Below are positions 11,318 through 22,100 of a stretch of DNA of 64,000 nt, in pieces (position 1 is the first letter of the stretch; each line of letters opens with the position of its first letter). Source of the DNA: Onthophagus taurus (lineage: Eukaryota; Arthropoda; Insecta; Coleoptera; Scarabaeidae). The translations under genes and the position numbers were made by a program. The stretch covers positions 744,001 through 808,000 of the forward strand of contig NW_027248941.1 in the NCBI RefSeq assembly GCF_036711975.1. Direction: 5' to 3'. The notes beneath the pieces were generated by a model. It worked only from the letters and a program-made list of their open reading frames with translations. It made no database searches and was not told where the DNA came from.

Positions 11318-11475
11318 GAAAAATCCTTTAAAATGAGTCCAAACTCGCCGGGGTTATTTACAAAAACAAATATTGCGTAGATGGCGCTCGTTGTAAATCC
11401 GCCATTTTGGAAAAATTATTTTTAAAGATAACCCCATCGAGTTTAGGCTCATTTTAAAGGATTTTCCAAATCCAA
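11318..11475. repeat. Solo foldback unit upstream of the 5'-nucleotidase gene
   Basis: A single copy of the palindromic module that forms the large array in intron 3. The head has TCCTTTAAAATGAG and CCAAACTCG, the centre has AGATGGCGC and CGCCATTTTGG, and the tail is the inverted head. The rest of 11143-11870 is AT-rich and shows no gene. Confidence 0.75.
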
Positions 11476-11895
11476 TTTAATAAAAACAATTATTTTTAAT
11501 TTTAACGATATTTTTAACAAAGATTTTAAATAAGAAAGCGAAAAATCAAATAGAAATCATTTTTTTCGATTATATAACATTAATTAATATTTCGCGGCTC
11601 ACTCAACCGTTAAATTATGCAAATTAAAACCAATAATCGGATTCAATCTTCGTTATACAATCGTTTTAATAGTTAAAAATGTATTACTAAGCCCAGTTTT
11701 TAAATAAACACCATCAAAACAAGTTACAAATAAATATATGATGTGATAAATGATGAATTATCAATAAATTGCACCCGATAAAATCAAAAAAAAAGTTTTA
11801 AATATCTTATAGAGATAAAACGGATTAAAAATCGAAACGTGCCGTCGTTTTTCATCGCCAAAAATTAATTCGTGGTGAGATTCCAACGAATTAAA

Positions 11896-14800
11896 ATGAT
11901 TTCTTTAACGAAAGGGTTAATAATAGTGGGCGTTATCGTGGTTATTGCGGTCGTTTCGAGTGTTACCGCGGTTTTATTGACCGGAAACGATGATTTGGAG
12001 GAAGAATACAATTTTCGATTATCAATAATACATCTAAACGATTTTCACGCCCGTTTTGAAGAAACTTCAACCGATTCGGGGTCGTGCAAATCAAACGAAT
12101 GCATTGGGGGTATTTCTAGAGTTTACACCGCCGTTAATCAGTTGAGAGAATCGCGAGTTAACCCGATTTTTTTAAACGCCGGGGACAATTTTCAAGGGAC
12201 TTTGTGGTATAATTTGTTTAAATGGAACGTTACCGCGCATTTTTGGAACATTTTAGAACCGAACGTTACGGTAAAACTTTAATTATTTCATTTTTAATTA
12301 ATTAATTAACGACGATTTTTAGACTCTGGGTAATCACGAATTTGATGACAAAATCGAAGGTTTGGTTCCGTTTCTGAACGCGCTCAATTCCCCGATTGTC
12401 GTTTCCAACATTGACGACTCCGAAGAACCCACAATGCAAGGGTTGTACGAAAAAAGTACCGTTTTGGAGGTGGATGGGAGAAAAATCGGCGTCGTTGGAG
12501 TCATTTTATCAACAACAAACGTAAAGTTAAATTGACATTTATTAAAATTGACGTTTAAAAAAAAAAAACGTTTAAAAATTAATTTCCCCCAGAAAAAAAA
12601 AGTTACTAAGTCACTTCATCAATAATAAACGTGAAGTAATTGACGTTTAAAAAAAAAACTTATAAAAATTAAATTCCCCCAGAAAAAAAAAAAAGTTACT
12701 AAGTCACTTTATCAATAACGTGAAGTAATTGACATTTAAAAAAAAAACTTATAAAAATTAAATTCCCCTAAAAAAAAAAATAACTACGTCATATTTTAAT
12801 TTGACGTTTTGAGGTTAAATTAAAATTTTGTTGTAGGAAATCGCTTCAACGGAGAAATTAAAATTTTTGGATGAATCCGAGAGCGTTAATAAAGAAGCGG
12901 AACGCCTTTTTAACGAGGAAGGTGTATTCACGGTGATTGTTTTGTCTCATTGTGGTTACGAAGTAGATCAAGAAATTGCCCGGAAAGCAATCCCCGGAAT
13001 CAGTGTGATCGTTGGGGCTCACTCCCACACTTTGTTATACAACGGTAAAGATAATTTAATAACAAAATTAAAGGTGTATTTAAGAATCATCAGTTCGCAT
13101 AAAAATCGAGATTTTTTTTTAATCGCTCAAGTAAGCCGTTGTTTGTATCAAATTTGATATGAAAAATCCTTTAAAATGAGCCCAAACTCGATGGGATTAT
13201 CTTTAAAAATAATATTTCCAAAATGGCGGATTCTCAACGAGCGCCATCTACATAATATTCATTTTTGAAAATAACCCTATCAAGTTTGGGCTCATTTTAA
13301 AGGATTTTTCATTTCTAATCTAATCAAAATAATTAAATTTAAAATAACTCGTCTTAATTATTAGCCATTTTAAAAATGTTGTAATTAATTTTTTTTTAAA
13401 TGCTTATTTTTATTAAATTTGATAAGAAAAATCCTTTAAAATGAGCCCAAACACGATGGGGTTATCTTTAAAAATAATATTTCCAAAATGGCGGATTCTC
13501 AACGAGCGCCATCTACAAAATATTCGTTTTTGAAAATAACCCCGTCGAGTTTGGACTCATTTTAAAGGATTTTTCATTTCTAATCTCATCAAATTAATTA
13601 AATTTAAAATATCCCGTCTTAATTATGAGTCATTTTGAAAATGTTGTAATTAATTTTTTTTTAAAATGCTTATTTTTATTAAATTTGATATGAAAAATCT
13701 TTTAAAATGAGCCCAAACACGATGGGGTTATCTTTAAAAATAATATTTTCAAAATGGCGGATTCTCAAAAAGCGCCATCTACAAAATATTCGTTTTTGAA
13801 AATAACCCCGTCGAGTTTGGACTCATTTTAAAGGATTTTTCATTTCCAATCCCATCAAAATGATTAAATTTAAAATAACTTGTCTTAATTATTAGTCATT
13901 TTAAAAATGTTATAATTAATTTTTTTTTAAAATGCTTATTTTTATTAAATTTGATATGAAAAATCCGTTAAAATGAGCCCAAACTCGATGGGGTTATCTT
14001 TAAAAATAATATTTCCAAAATGGCGGATTCTCAATGAGCGCCATCTACAAAATATTCGTTTTTAAAAATAACCCCATCGAGTTTGGACTCATTTCAAAGG
14101 ATTTTTCATTTCTAATCTCATCAAAATAATTAAATTTAAAATAATCCGTCTTAATTATTAGGAACTTTGAAAATGTTGTAATAAATTTTTTTTTAAATGC
14201 TTATTTTTATTAAATTTGATATGAAAAATTCTATAAAATGAGCCCAAACACGATGGGGTTATCTTTAAAAATAATATTTCCAAAATGGCGGATTCTCACG
14301 AGCGCCATCTACAAAATATTCGTTTTTGAAAATAACCCCGTCGAGTTTGGACTCATTTTAAAGGATTTTTCATTTCTAATCTAATCAAAATAATTAAATT
14401 TAAAATAACTCGTCTTAATTATTAGCTATTTTAAAAATGTTATAATTAATTTTTTTTTTAAAATGCTTATATTTATTAAATTTGATAAGAAAAATCCTTT
14501 AAAATGAGCCCAAACACGATGGGGTTATCTTTAAAGATAAATTTTTTCAAAATGGCGGATTATTAACGAGCGCCATCTATTAAATATCTGTTTTTAAAGG
14601 TAACCTCGTCGAGTTTGGACTCATTTTAAAGGATTTTTCATTTCCAATCCCATCAAAATGATTAAATTTAAAATAACTTGTCTTAATTATTAGTCATTTT
14701 AAAAATGTTATAATTAATTTTTTTTTAAAATGCTTATTTGTATTAAATTTGATATGAAAAATCCTTTAAAATGAGCCCAAACTCGATGGGGTTATCTTTA

Positions 14801-17800
14801 AAGATAGTTTTTCCAAAATGGCGGATACTCCACGAGCGCCATCTACAAAATATTCGTTTTTAAAAATAACCCCATCGAGTTTGGACTCATTTCAAAGGAT
14901 TTTTCATTTCTAATCTCATCAAATTAATTAAATCTAAAATAACCCGCTTTAAATATTAGCCATTTTGAAAACAATTTAATAAAATATTTTTAAAATAATC
15001 AATCTTATCAAATTTGATATGAAAAATCTTTTAAAATGTGCCTAAACTTGATGGGGTTATTTTTAAAAATATTTTTTCCAAAATGGCGGGTTCTCAACGA
15101 GCGCCATCTACAAAGTATTCGTTTTTGAAAATAACCCCGTCGAGTTTGGATTCATTTTAAAGGATTTTTCATTTCTAATTTCATTAAAACAATTAAATTT
15201 AAAACAATTATTAGTCATTTTTAAAATTATTAATAATTAAGCTTTCTTTAAATAAATTGTTAAAATTAAAAATAATTATTTCTGTTATATTGGGAATGAA
15301 AAATCCTTTAAAATGAGCCCAAACACGATGGGGTTATCTTTAAAGATAATTTTTCCAAAATGGCGGATATTCAACGAGCGCCATCTACGAAATGTTAGTT
15401 TTTAAAGGTAACCTTGTCGAGTTTGGACTCATTTTGGAGGATTTTTCATTTCTAATCTCATCAAAACAATTAAATTTAAAATAATTATGAGTCATTTTTA
15501 AAATGATAAATAATTAAGTTTTTCTTCAAATTATTAAAATTAAAAGTATATATTTCTGTTAAACAGGGAATGAAAAATCCTTTCAAATGAGCCCAAACTC
15601 GATGGGGTTATCTTTAAAGATAGTTTTTCCAAAATGGCGGATACTCCACGAGCGCCATCTACAAAATATTCGTTTTTGAAAATAACCCCGTCGAGTTTGG
15701 GCTCATTTTAAAGGATTTTTCATTTCTAATCTCATCAAATTAATTAAATTTAAAATATCCCGTCTTAATTATGAGTCATTTTGAAAATGTTGTAATTAAA
15801 TTTTTTGTTAATGCTTATTATTATTAAATTTGACATGAAAAATCCTTTAAAATGAGCCCAAACACGATGGGGTTATCTTTAAAAATAATATTTCCAAAAT
15901 GGCGGATTCTCAACGAGCGCCATCTACAAAATATTCATTTTTAAAAATAACCTAGTCGAGTTTGGACTCATTTTAAAGGATTTTTCATTTCTAATCTCAT
16001 CAAATTAATTAAATTTAAAATAACCCGCCTTAATTATTAGCCATTTTGAAAATGTTGCAATTAATTTTTTTTTTAAATAATTATTTTTATCAAAATTGGT
16101 ATGAAAAATCCTTTAAAATGAGCCCAAACTCGATGGGGTTATCTTTAAAAATAATATTTCCAAAATGGCGGATTCTCAACGAGCGCCATCTACAAAATAT
16201 TCGTTTTTAAAAATAACCCCGTCGAGTTTGGACTCATTTTAAAGGATTTTTCATTTTTAATTTCATCAAAACAATTAAATTTAAAATAATTATGAGTCAT
16301 TTTTAAAATTATTAATAATTAAGCTTTCTTTAAATAAATTATTAAAATTTAAAATAATTATTCCTGTTAAATTGGGAATGAAAAATCCTTTAAAATGAGC
16401 CCAAACTCGATGGGGCTATCTTTAAAAATAATATTTCCAAAATGGCGGATTCTCAAAAAGCGCCATCTACAAAATATTCGTTTTTGAAAATAACCCCATC
16501 AAGTTTGGACTCATTTTAAAGGATTTTTCATTTCTAATCTCATCAAATTAATTAAATTTAAAATAACTCGACTTAATTATTAGCCATTTTGAAAATGTTG
16601 TAATAAATTTTTTTTTTTAGATAATTATTTTTATCAAATTTGATATGAAAAATCCTTTAAAATGAGTCCAAACACGATGGGGTTATCTTTAAAAATAATA
16701 TTTCCAAGATGGCGGATTCTCAACGAGCGCCATCTACAAAATATTCATTTTTGAAAATAACCCCGTCGAGTTTGGACTCATTTTAAAGGATTTTTCATTT
16801 CTAATCTCATCAAAATGATTAAATTTAAAATATCTCGTCTTAATTATTAGCCATTGTAAAAATGTTGTAATTAATTTTTTTTTAAAATACTTATTTTTAT
16901 TAAATTTTATATGAAACATCCTTTAAAATGAGCCCAAACTCGATGGGGTTATCTTTAAAAATAATATTTCCAAAATGGCGGACTCTCAACGAGCGCCATC
17001 TACAAAATATTCGATTTTAAAAATAACCCCGTCGAGTTTGGACTCATTTTAAAGGATTTTTCATTCCTAATCTCATCAAAATGATTAAATTTAAAATAAT
17101 CTAACTTAACGACATGATGATTCTTAAATTTTTCCAAATTTAATTAAAAATAATTCAATTTTAAAGGAACCCCACCAAACGGAATCGCTTACGGCCCATA
17201 TCCCACATTAATCGAAAACGAGGAAGGACAACAAATTTTAATAGTACAAGCTTCTGCTTACACGAAATATTTGGGGGATTTAATCGTCGATTACGACGAA
17301 AACGGAAATGTGATTAATTACGAAGGGAGCCCCATTTATTTGGATCACACCGTCCAAAAAGGTTAGAGCACGAAGTGAATTTTACTTCAATTAGTACTGA
17401 TAATAATAATTTTAGATGAAATGATTGACGAATTACTCACTCCATGGAAAGAAGAAGTAGACGCATCCGGAAATCGACTTTTAGGCCACACCAACGTCCA
17501 TTTAGATCAATCATCCTGTAGAACCAGCGAATGCAACTTAGGAAACTTCATAACAGACGCGATGGTTGCTTATGTAAAATAAAATTCTTCCTGAAACAAT
17601 TTCAAAAAATTAATTTATTAACTTTTAGTTCGCCAATGAAGCAGAAGAGGGATCATGGACCGCAGCTCCAATCGCGATAATAAACGCGGGGGGAATACGA
17701 ACTTCAATAAATAAAGGAGGTTAATTTAAAATGATGAAAAAATGAATTAAATTAAAATTAAAACACTTTTAGATATATCATTCAACGATTTGGCAACGTC

Positions 17801-18251
17801 TCAACCTTTCGGAAACACCGTCGATACCGGAAAATTACAAGGAAAATATATTCGGGAATTAATGGAAAGCGCCGCAATGCCGTACAATTCAAAACGAGTC
17901 TACGCCGATGTCAATTTAATCCAAGTTTCGGGAATACGAGTCGTAATCGATGTCTCAAAACCACTCGGATCTAGAGTTACTTCATTAAAAGTTCGTTGTT
18001 CTAAATGCGATATTCCCCGATTCGAAGATATCGATAATGAAGAATTCTATAACATCGCTTTGGGCTCGTTTTTAGTGACCGGGGGAGATGGATTCAGCAT
18101 GATTACCGATAATATAGTCGATCATAAAGTTGGCCCAATCGACACCGATATCCTAATTGATTATATTAAACAACAAACTCCGATTATCACCGGATTAGAT
18201 GAAAGAATTACGATCGTTGGGGGATCCACTAAAGTTTTATTACATGATTAA
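11896..18251 (+). CDS. Ecto-5'-nucleotidase / apyrase family enzyme, seven exons
   Basis: Calcineurin-like metallophosphoesterase plus 5'-nucleotidase C-terminal domain; the family hydrolyses extracellular AMP or other nucleotides. Exons: 11896-12270, 12323-12520, 12837-13044, 17167-17361, 17416-17573, 17629-17719, 17773-18251. All junctions are GT-AG and frames join, giving 567 residues. An N-terminal hydrophobic stretch (about residues 9-31) acts as signal or signal-anchor. Metal and catalytic motifs are in order: IIHLNDFHARFE, NAGDNFQGT, TLGNHEFD, LSHCGYEVD and GAHSHT, then INAGGIR in the substrate-binding domain and FGNTV, TGGDGF near the end. Two in-frame GTG codons precede the ATG, which I take as the start. 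Nucleotidase versus apyrase specificity is not readable. No C-terminal hydrophobic GPI tail is seen, so membrane attachment is probably N-terminal. Intron 3 is 4.1 kb of foldback array. Confidence 0.93.
12535..12800. repeat. Short tandem repeat in 5'-nucleotidase intron 2
   Basis: Three imperfect copies, about 85 bp each, of a unit with AAAATTAATTCCCCCAG, an A-run, GTTACTAAGTCACTT and a TTGACGTTTAAAA segment. Confidence 0.65.
13157..17095. repeat. 15-copy foldback satellite array (5'-nucleotidase intron 3)
   Basis: Fifteen head-to-tail units, about 266 bp each, starting near 13157, 13421, 13687, 13955, 14218, 14486, 14751, 15019, 15294, 15569, 15834, 16101, 16377, 16644 and 16910. Each is a palindrome of about 155 bp plus an AT-rich spacer of about 110 bp. 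The arms carry GAAAAATCCTTTAAAATGAG, CCAAACTCGATGGGGTTATC and their complements. The centre carries CAAAATGGCGGA and GAGCGCCATCTAC. The centre is among the best-conserved parts of the unit. Confidence 0.9.
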
Positions 18252-18742
18252 ATTTTAAATAAAATTATTAAAACCCAAATAAATTTGTATACAACATTCT
18301 TTTCGCCATAATTACAATAATTAGTATCACAAAAACACATTTCAATAAAAGTTTCGTTTCCGTCGATCTCGATACACCCGATTCGTAATTTATTTCCAAT
18401 TTCGTCGTAAAATCCTGAACATCCACGATAACTAAGCCGATTACGACCATTTTTATAACTAACGGTTCGTTTTAAACACAAATTGATCATCTCTTTCGGA
18501 CATTGCACTCGTAATTGATCCAACTCCTCGTCATTTAAAGTGTCGAAAATGCCCGTTTCGCAAGTTGGAAATGTTTCGGCCCATTCTGCGACGCATTGAA
18601 AACATTTTAAGTTTTCTTTCGGTTTTTCCGGTAATAATGGGTTTTCCGATGATCCCGTTTTTGGCGGGGGCGAAGTTGATCGAATCAAATTGGAATTTAA
18701 TATTAATAAAATAACTTTAATGTTATATTTAAATATTAACAT
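18248..18742 (-). CDS. Ly6/uPAR three-finger domain protein, secreted or GPI-anchored
   Basis: Intronless 164-residue protein. It has an N-terminal hydrophobic signal (MLIFKYNIKVILLILNSNL), a Pro-rich linker, and a domain from about residue 46 with ten cysteines in the Ly6 pattern: LKCFQC, PTCET, VQCP, NLCLK, YRGCSG, RIGCIE, MCFCDTNYCN. A C-terminal hydrophobic tail (YKFIWVLIILF) follows, as in GPI-anchored members. Insect members act in septate junctions, sleep and channel regulation; which one this matches is not clear. The ATG at 18742 is directly followed by the signal peptide. It converges on the 5'-nucleotidase gene so closely that the stop codons overlap. A - strand AATAAA (18241-18236) lies inside the 5'-nucleotidase coding sequence. 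Confidence 0.8.
   Translation of the reverse strand: MLIFKYNIKVILLILNSNLIRSTSPPPKTGSSENPLLPEKPKENLKCFQCVAEWAETFPTCETGIFDTLNDEELDQLRVQCPKEMINLCLKRTVSYKNGRNRLSYRGCSGFYDEIGNKLRIGCIEIDGNETFIEMCFCDTNYCNYGEKNVVYKFIWVLIILFKI
18258..18263 (+). terminator. Poly(A) signal of the 5'-nucleotidase gene
   Basis: AATAAA seven nucleotides after the stop codon, inside the antisense Ly6 coding sequence. Alternative signals further on are not excluded. Confidence 0.45.
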
Positions 18743-19130
18743 GTTTTGATTTTATTATTATTTTGACGTTTATGACACAATGCTAAACATAACCTTAAAA
18801 TGATTTAAAACGTTTTTTTACTTACATTTTTACCTTTTTTCTTGATATGAACACATCGTAAAGTTGAAATTAAATTGTTTGATTGAATTTGATTAATAAT
18901 TAGTTAAGTTTAATTAAAAAATATAAAAAAATTAGTTTATAATCTCAAATTAACAAATTTATAGTTGACGTATAAATATGAGTGAAGTTTGCCGCATAAA
19001 CTGACATGAACGTGGCCATTACCTTGTGAGTGCGTTCTGGTAGTTTGACATTTGATACACAGGTGTCCCATATATGTATGTATAACAAATATTCACTGTA
19101 TTTTCAAAAAGTAAACGCAAATTCTTTCAA
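18743..19130. other. Intergenic, no gene seen
   Basis: AT-rich spacer upstream of the Ly6 gene. It probably contains that gene's promoter, but no clear TATA or initiator was placed. Confidence 0.5.
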
Positions 19131-19134
19131 AAGA

Positions 19135-22100
19135 CTCGATAGAAAAGACAAAGAACAAATCGACTGTTAAAAAACCTCAACGCAACGGTAAAAAAAGAAT
19201 TTGTGCGTCAGAACTGATTGCGCAGAATGAATGTTTACGGGATGCAGTGATAAAAGGCTGGAGAGACAAAAATTGGAATGGGCAGAAAGATGTAACACGA
19301 AAAATGATAGTGAAAGGAGACTGGAAATGTGAAAAGGAGATTGGGCAGAAAAGTGTAATACTAGAAACAGACTGGAAATAGAAGAAAGGCATTGAATAAA
19401 ATCTAAAAAGAGGATAAACAAGGAGGGCAGAAAGGTGGGCGACAAAAAACGACTGAAAAGACATTGGATAAGGGAAAAGGGGATTTGGCCGAAAGGTGTA
19501 ATACTAGAAACAGACTGGAAATACAATAATGGCATTAAAGAAAACCTAAAATGAGAAAAAAGAAGCTGGGCAGAAAGATGGAAAACTGCAAAAAAGCTAT
19601 AAAAACAAGAAAAAGGCTGGGAAGAGGTTGGAAAGACAAAAATTGGAATGGACAGATAAATGTAACACTAAAAAGAAGCTGAAAATATAAAAATGACATT
19701 AAAAGGACACTGGAAATGGGAAATGGAGGTTGGGCAGAAAGATGTAATACTAGAAACAGACTGGAAATAGAAGAAAGGCATTGAATAAAATCTAAAAAGA
19801 GGATAAACAAGCAGGGCAGAAAGATGGGCGACTGGAAAAAGGCAATAATGACAAAAAAGACTGAAAAGACATTGGATAAGGGAAAAGGGGATTTGGCCGA
19901 AAGGTGTAACACTAGAAACAGACTGGAAATACAATAACGGCATTAAAGAAAACCTAAAATGAGAAAAAAGAAGCTGGGCAGAAAGATGGAAAACTGCAAA
20001 AAAGCTATAAAAACAAGAAAAAGGCTGGGAAGAGGTTGGAAAGACAAAAATTGGAATGGACAGATAAATGTAACACTAAAAAGAAGCTGAAAATATAAAA
20101 ATGACATTAAAAGGACACTGGAAATGGGAAATGGAGGTTGGGCAGAAAGATGTAATACTAGAAACAGACTGGAAATAGAAGAGAGAGATTGAACAAAATC
20201 TAAAAAGAGGATAAACAAGCTTGGCAGAAAGGTGGGCGACAAAAAAAGATTGAAAAGAGGTTGGAAAAACAAGAATTGAACTGGGCAGAAAGTTGTAACA
20301 CTAAAAAGAAGCTATTAATGCAAAAATGACATTGAAAAAACATTGGAAATGGAAAAAGGGAGTTGGGCAAAAAGGTGTAATACTAAAAACAGACTGGAAA
20401 TACAATAAAGACATTGAACAAAACCTGAAATGAGGAAAAAGAAGCTAGAAAAAAAGGTGAAAGACTGCAAAGAAGCTATAAAAATAAGAAAAATACTGAA
20501 AAGAGGTTGGAAAGACGAAAATTGGATTAGGCAGAAAGATGTAACACTAAAAAGAAGCTATTAATGCAAAAATGACAGTGAAAAGAGACTGAAAATGAAA
20601 GAAGGAGGTTGGGCGGAAAGGTGTAATACTAAAAACAGATTGGAAACAGAAGAAAGACATTGAACAAAACTTGAAAAGAAGAAAAAGAAACTGGGCAGAA
20701 TGGTGGAAGATTGCAAGAACACTATAAAGGCAAGAAAAAAACTGGAAAGAGGTTGGATAGGCGAAAATTGGAATGGGCAGAAAGATGTAACACTAAAAAA
20801 AAAAGTTGGTAATGGCAAAATTATAGTGAAAAGAGACTGGAAATAGAAAAAGGAGGTTGGGCAGAAAGGTGCAAATCTAGAAAGAGCGTGGTAATAGAAG
20901 AAAGATATAGAACAAAACCTGAAATGAGGAAAAAGAAGCTGGGCAGAAAGTTGGGAGACTGCAAAAAGGCTATAAAAGATGAAAAGAGGCTGGATAGTCA
21001 AGAATTGAAAAAGACAGAAATATGTAACACTAAAAACAAGTTAGTAATGGCAAAATAATAATGACAAGAGACTAGAAATAGAAAAAGGAGGTTGGGCAGA
21101 AAGGCGTAATGCTAAAAAAAGCCTGGTAATAGAAGAAAGACATTGAAAAAACCTGAAAGGAGGAAAGAAAAGCTGAACAGAAAGGTGGGAGACTGCAAAA
21201 AGGTTAAAAAGACTGAAAAGAAGCTTAGAAAGACAAAAATTGGAATGGACAGAAAGATGTAACACTAAAAAGAAGTTGACAATGGAAATATGATAATAAA
21301 AAGAGATTAGAAACAGGAAAAGGAGCTTGAGCAGAAAGATGTATTACTAGAAACAGTCTGAAAATACAAGAGAAACGTCGAAAAAACCCTGAAATGAGGG
21401 AAAAGAAGCTGGGCAGATTGATGGGAGACTGCAAAAAAGGTATAAAGACGAGAAAAAGACTGAGAAGATGTAACACTAAAAAGAAGCAGATAATGCAAAA
21501 ATGATGGGGAAAGAGATTGGAAATAGAAAAAGGAAGTTGGGTAGAAGAGTGTAATGCTAGAAAGAGCCTGGAAATACAAGAAAGAAATTGTACAAAACCT
21601 GAAATGAGAGAAAAAAAGTTGGGTAGAAAGGTGGGAGACTGCAAAAAGACTATAATGACAAGAAAACAACAGAAAGGAGGCTAGAAAGACAAAAATTGAA
21701 ATGGACAGAAAAATGTAACACTAAAAAGAAGTTGGTAATGGGAAAAGGAGGTCAGGCAGAAAAGTGTAATACTAGAAACAAACTGGGAAAAAAGGTGGAA
21801 AACTGCAAAAAGACTATAAAGGCAAGAGAAAGACTATAAAAAAGCTGCAAAGACAAGAATTAGAATGGACAGAAAGATGGAACATTAAAAAATCATAAGA
21901 AAAGAAATGACATAAACAGTTTCAGCAAGGTTTTTGAACATTTCGGCATACAATAAATAGATGTTGTTATGTGGAAAGAAAGAATCTAAATTTATTTAGG
22001 TTACACTACAGACTTCAAAAGAGTCTAGATTTAGTTTAGCCAAATTTTAACATTAAAAAAATGATTGGAATTGTAAATTGACATATGAAATGAAACTGGA

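Noticed and set aside
11872-11895. Upstream GTG start for the 5'-nucleotidase
   Set aside because: Non-ATG; the ATG at 11896 directly precedes the hydrophobic anchor and suits a eukaryotic gene.
13157-17095. CRISPR-like regular spacing of repeats
   Set aside because: Eukaryotic intron, unit over 260 bp, and the spacers are themselves repeated.
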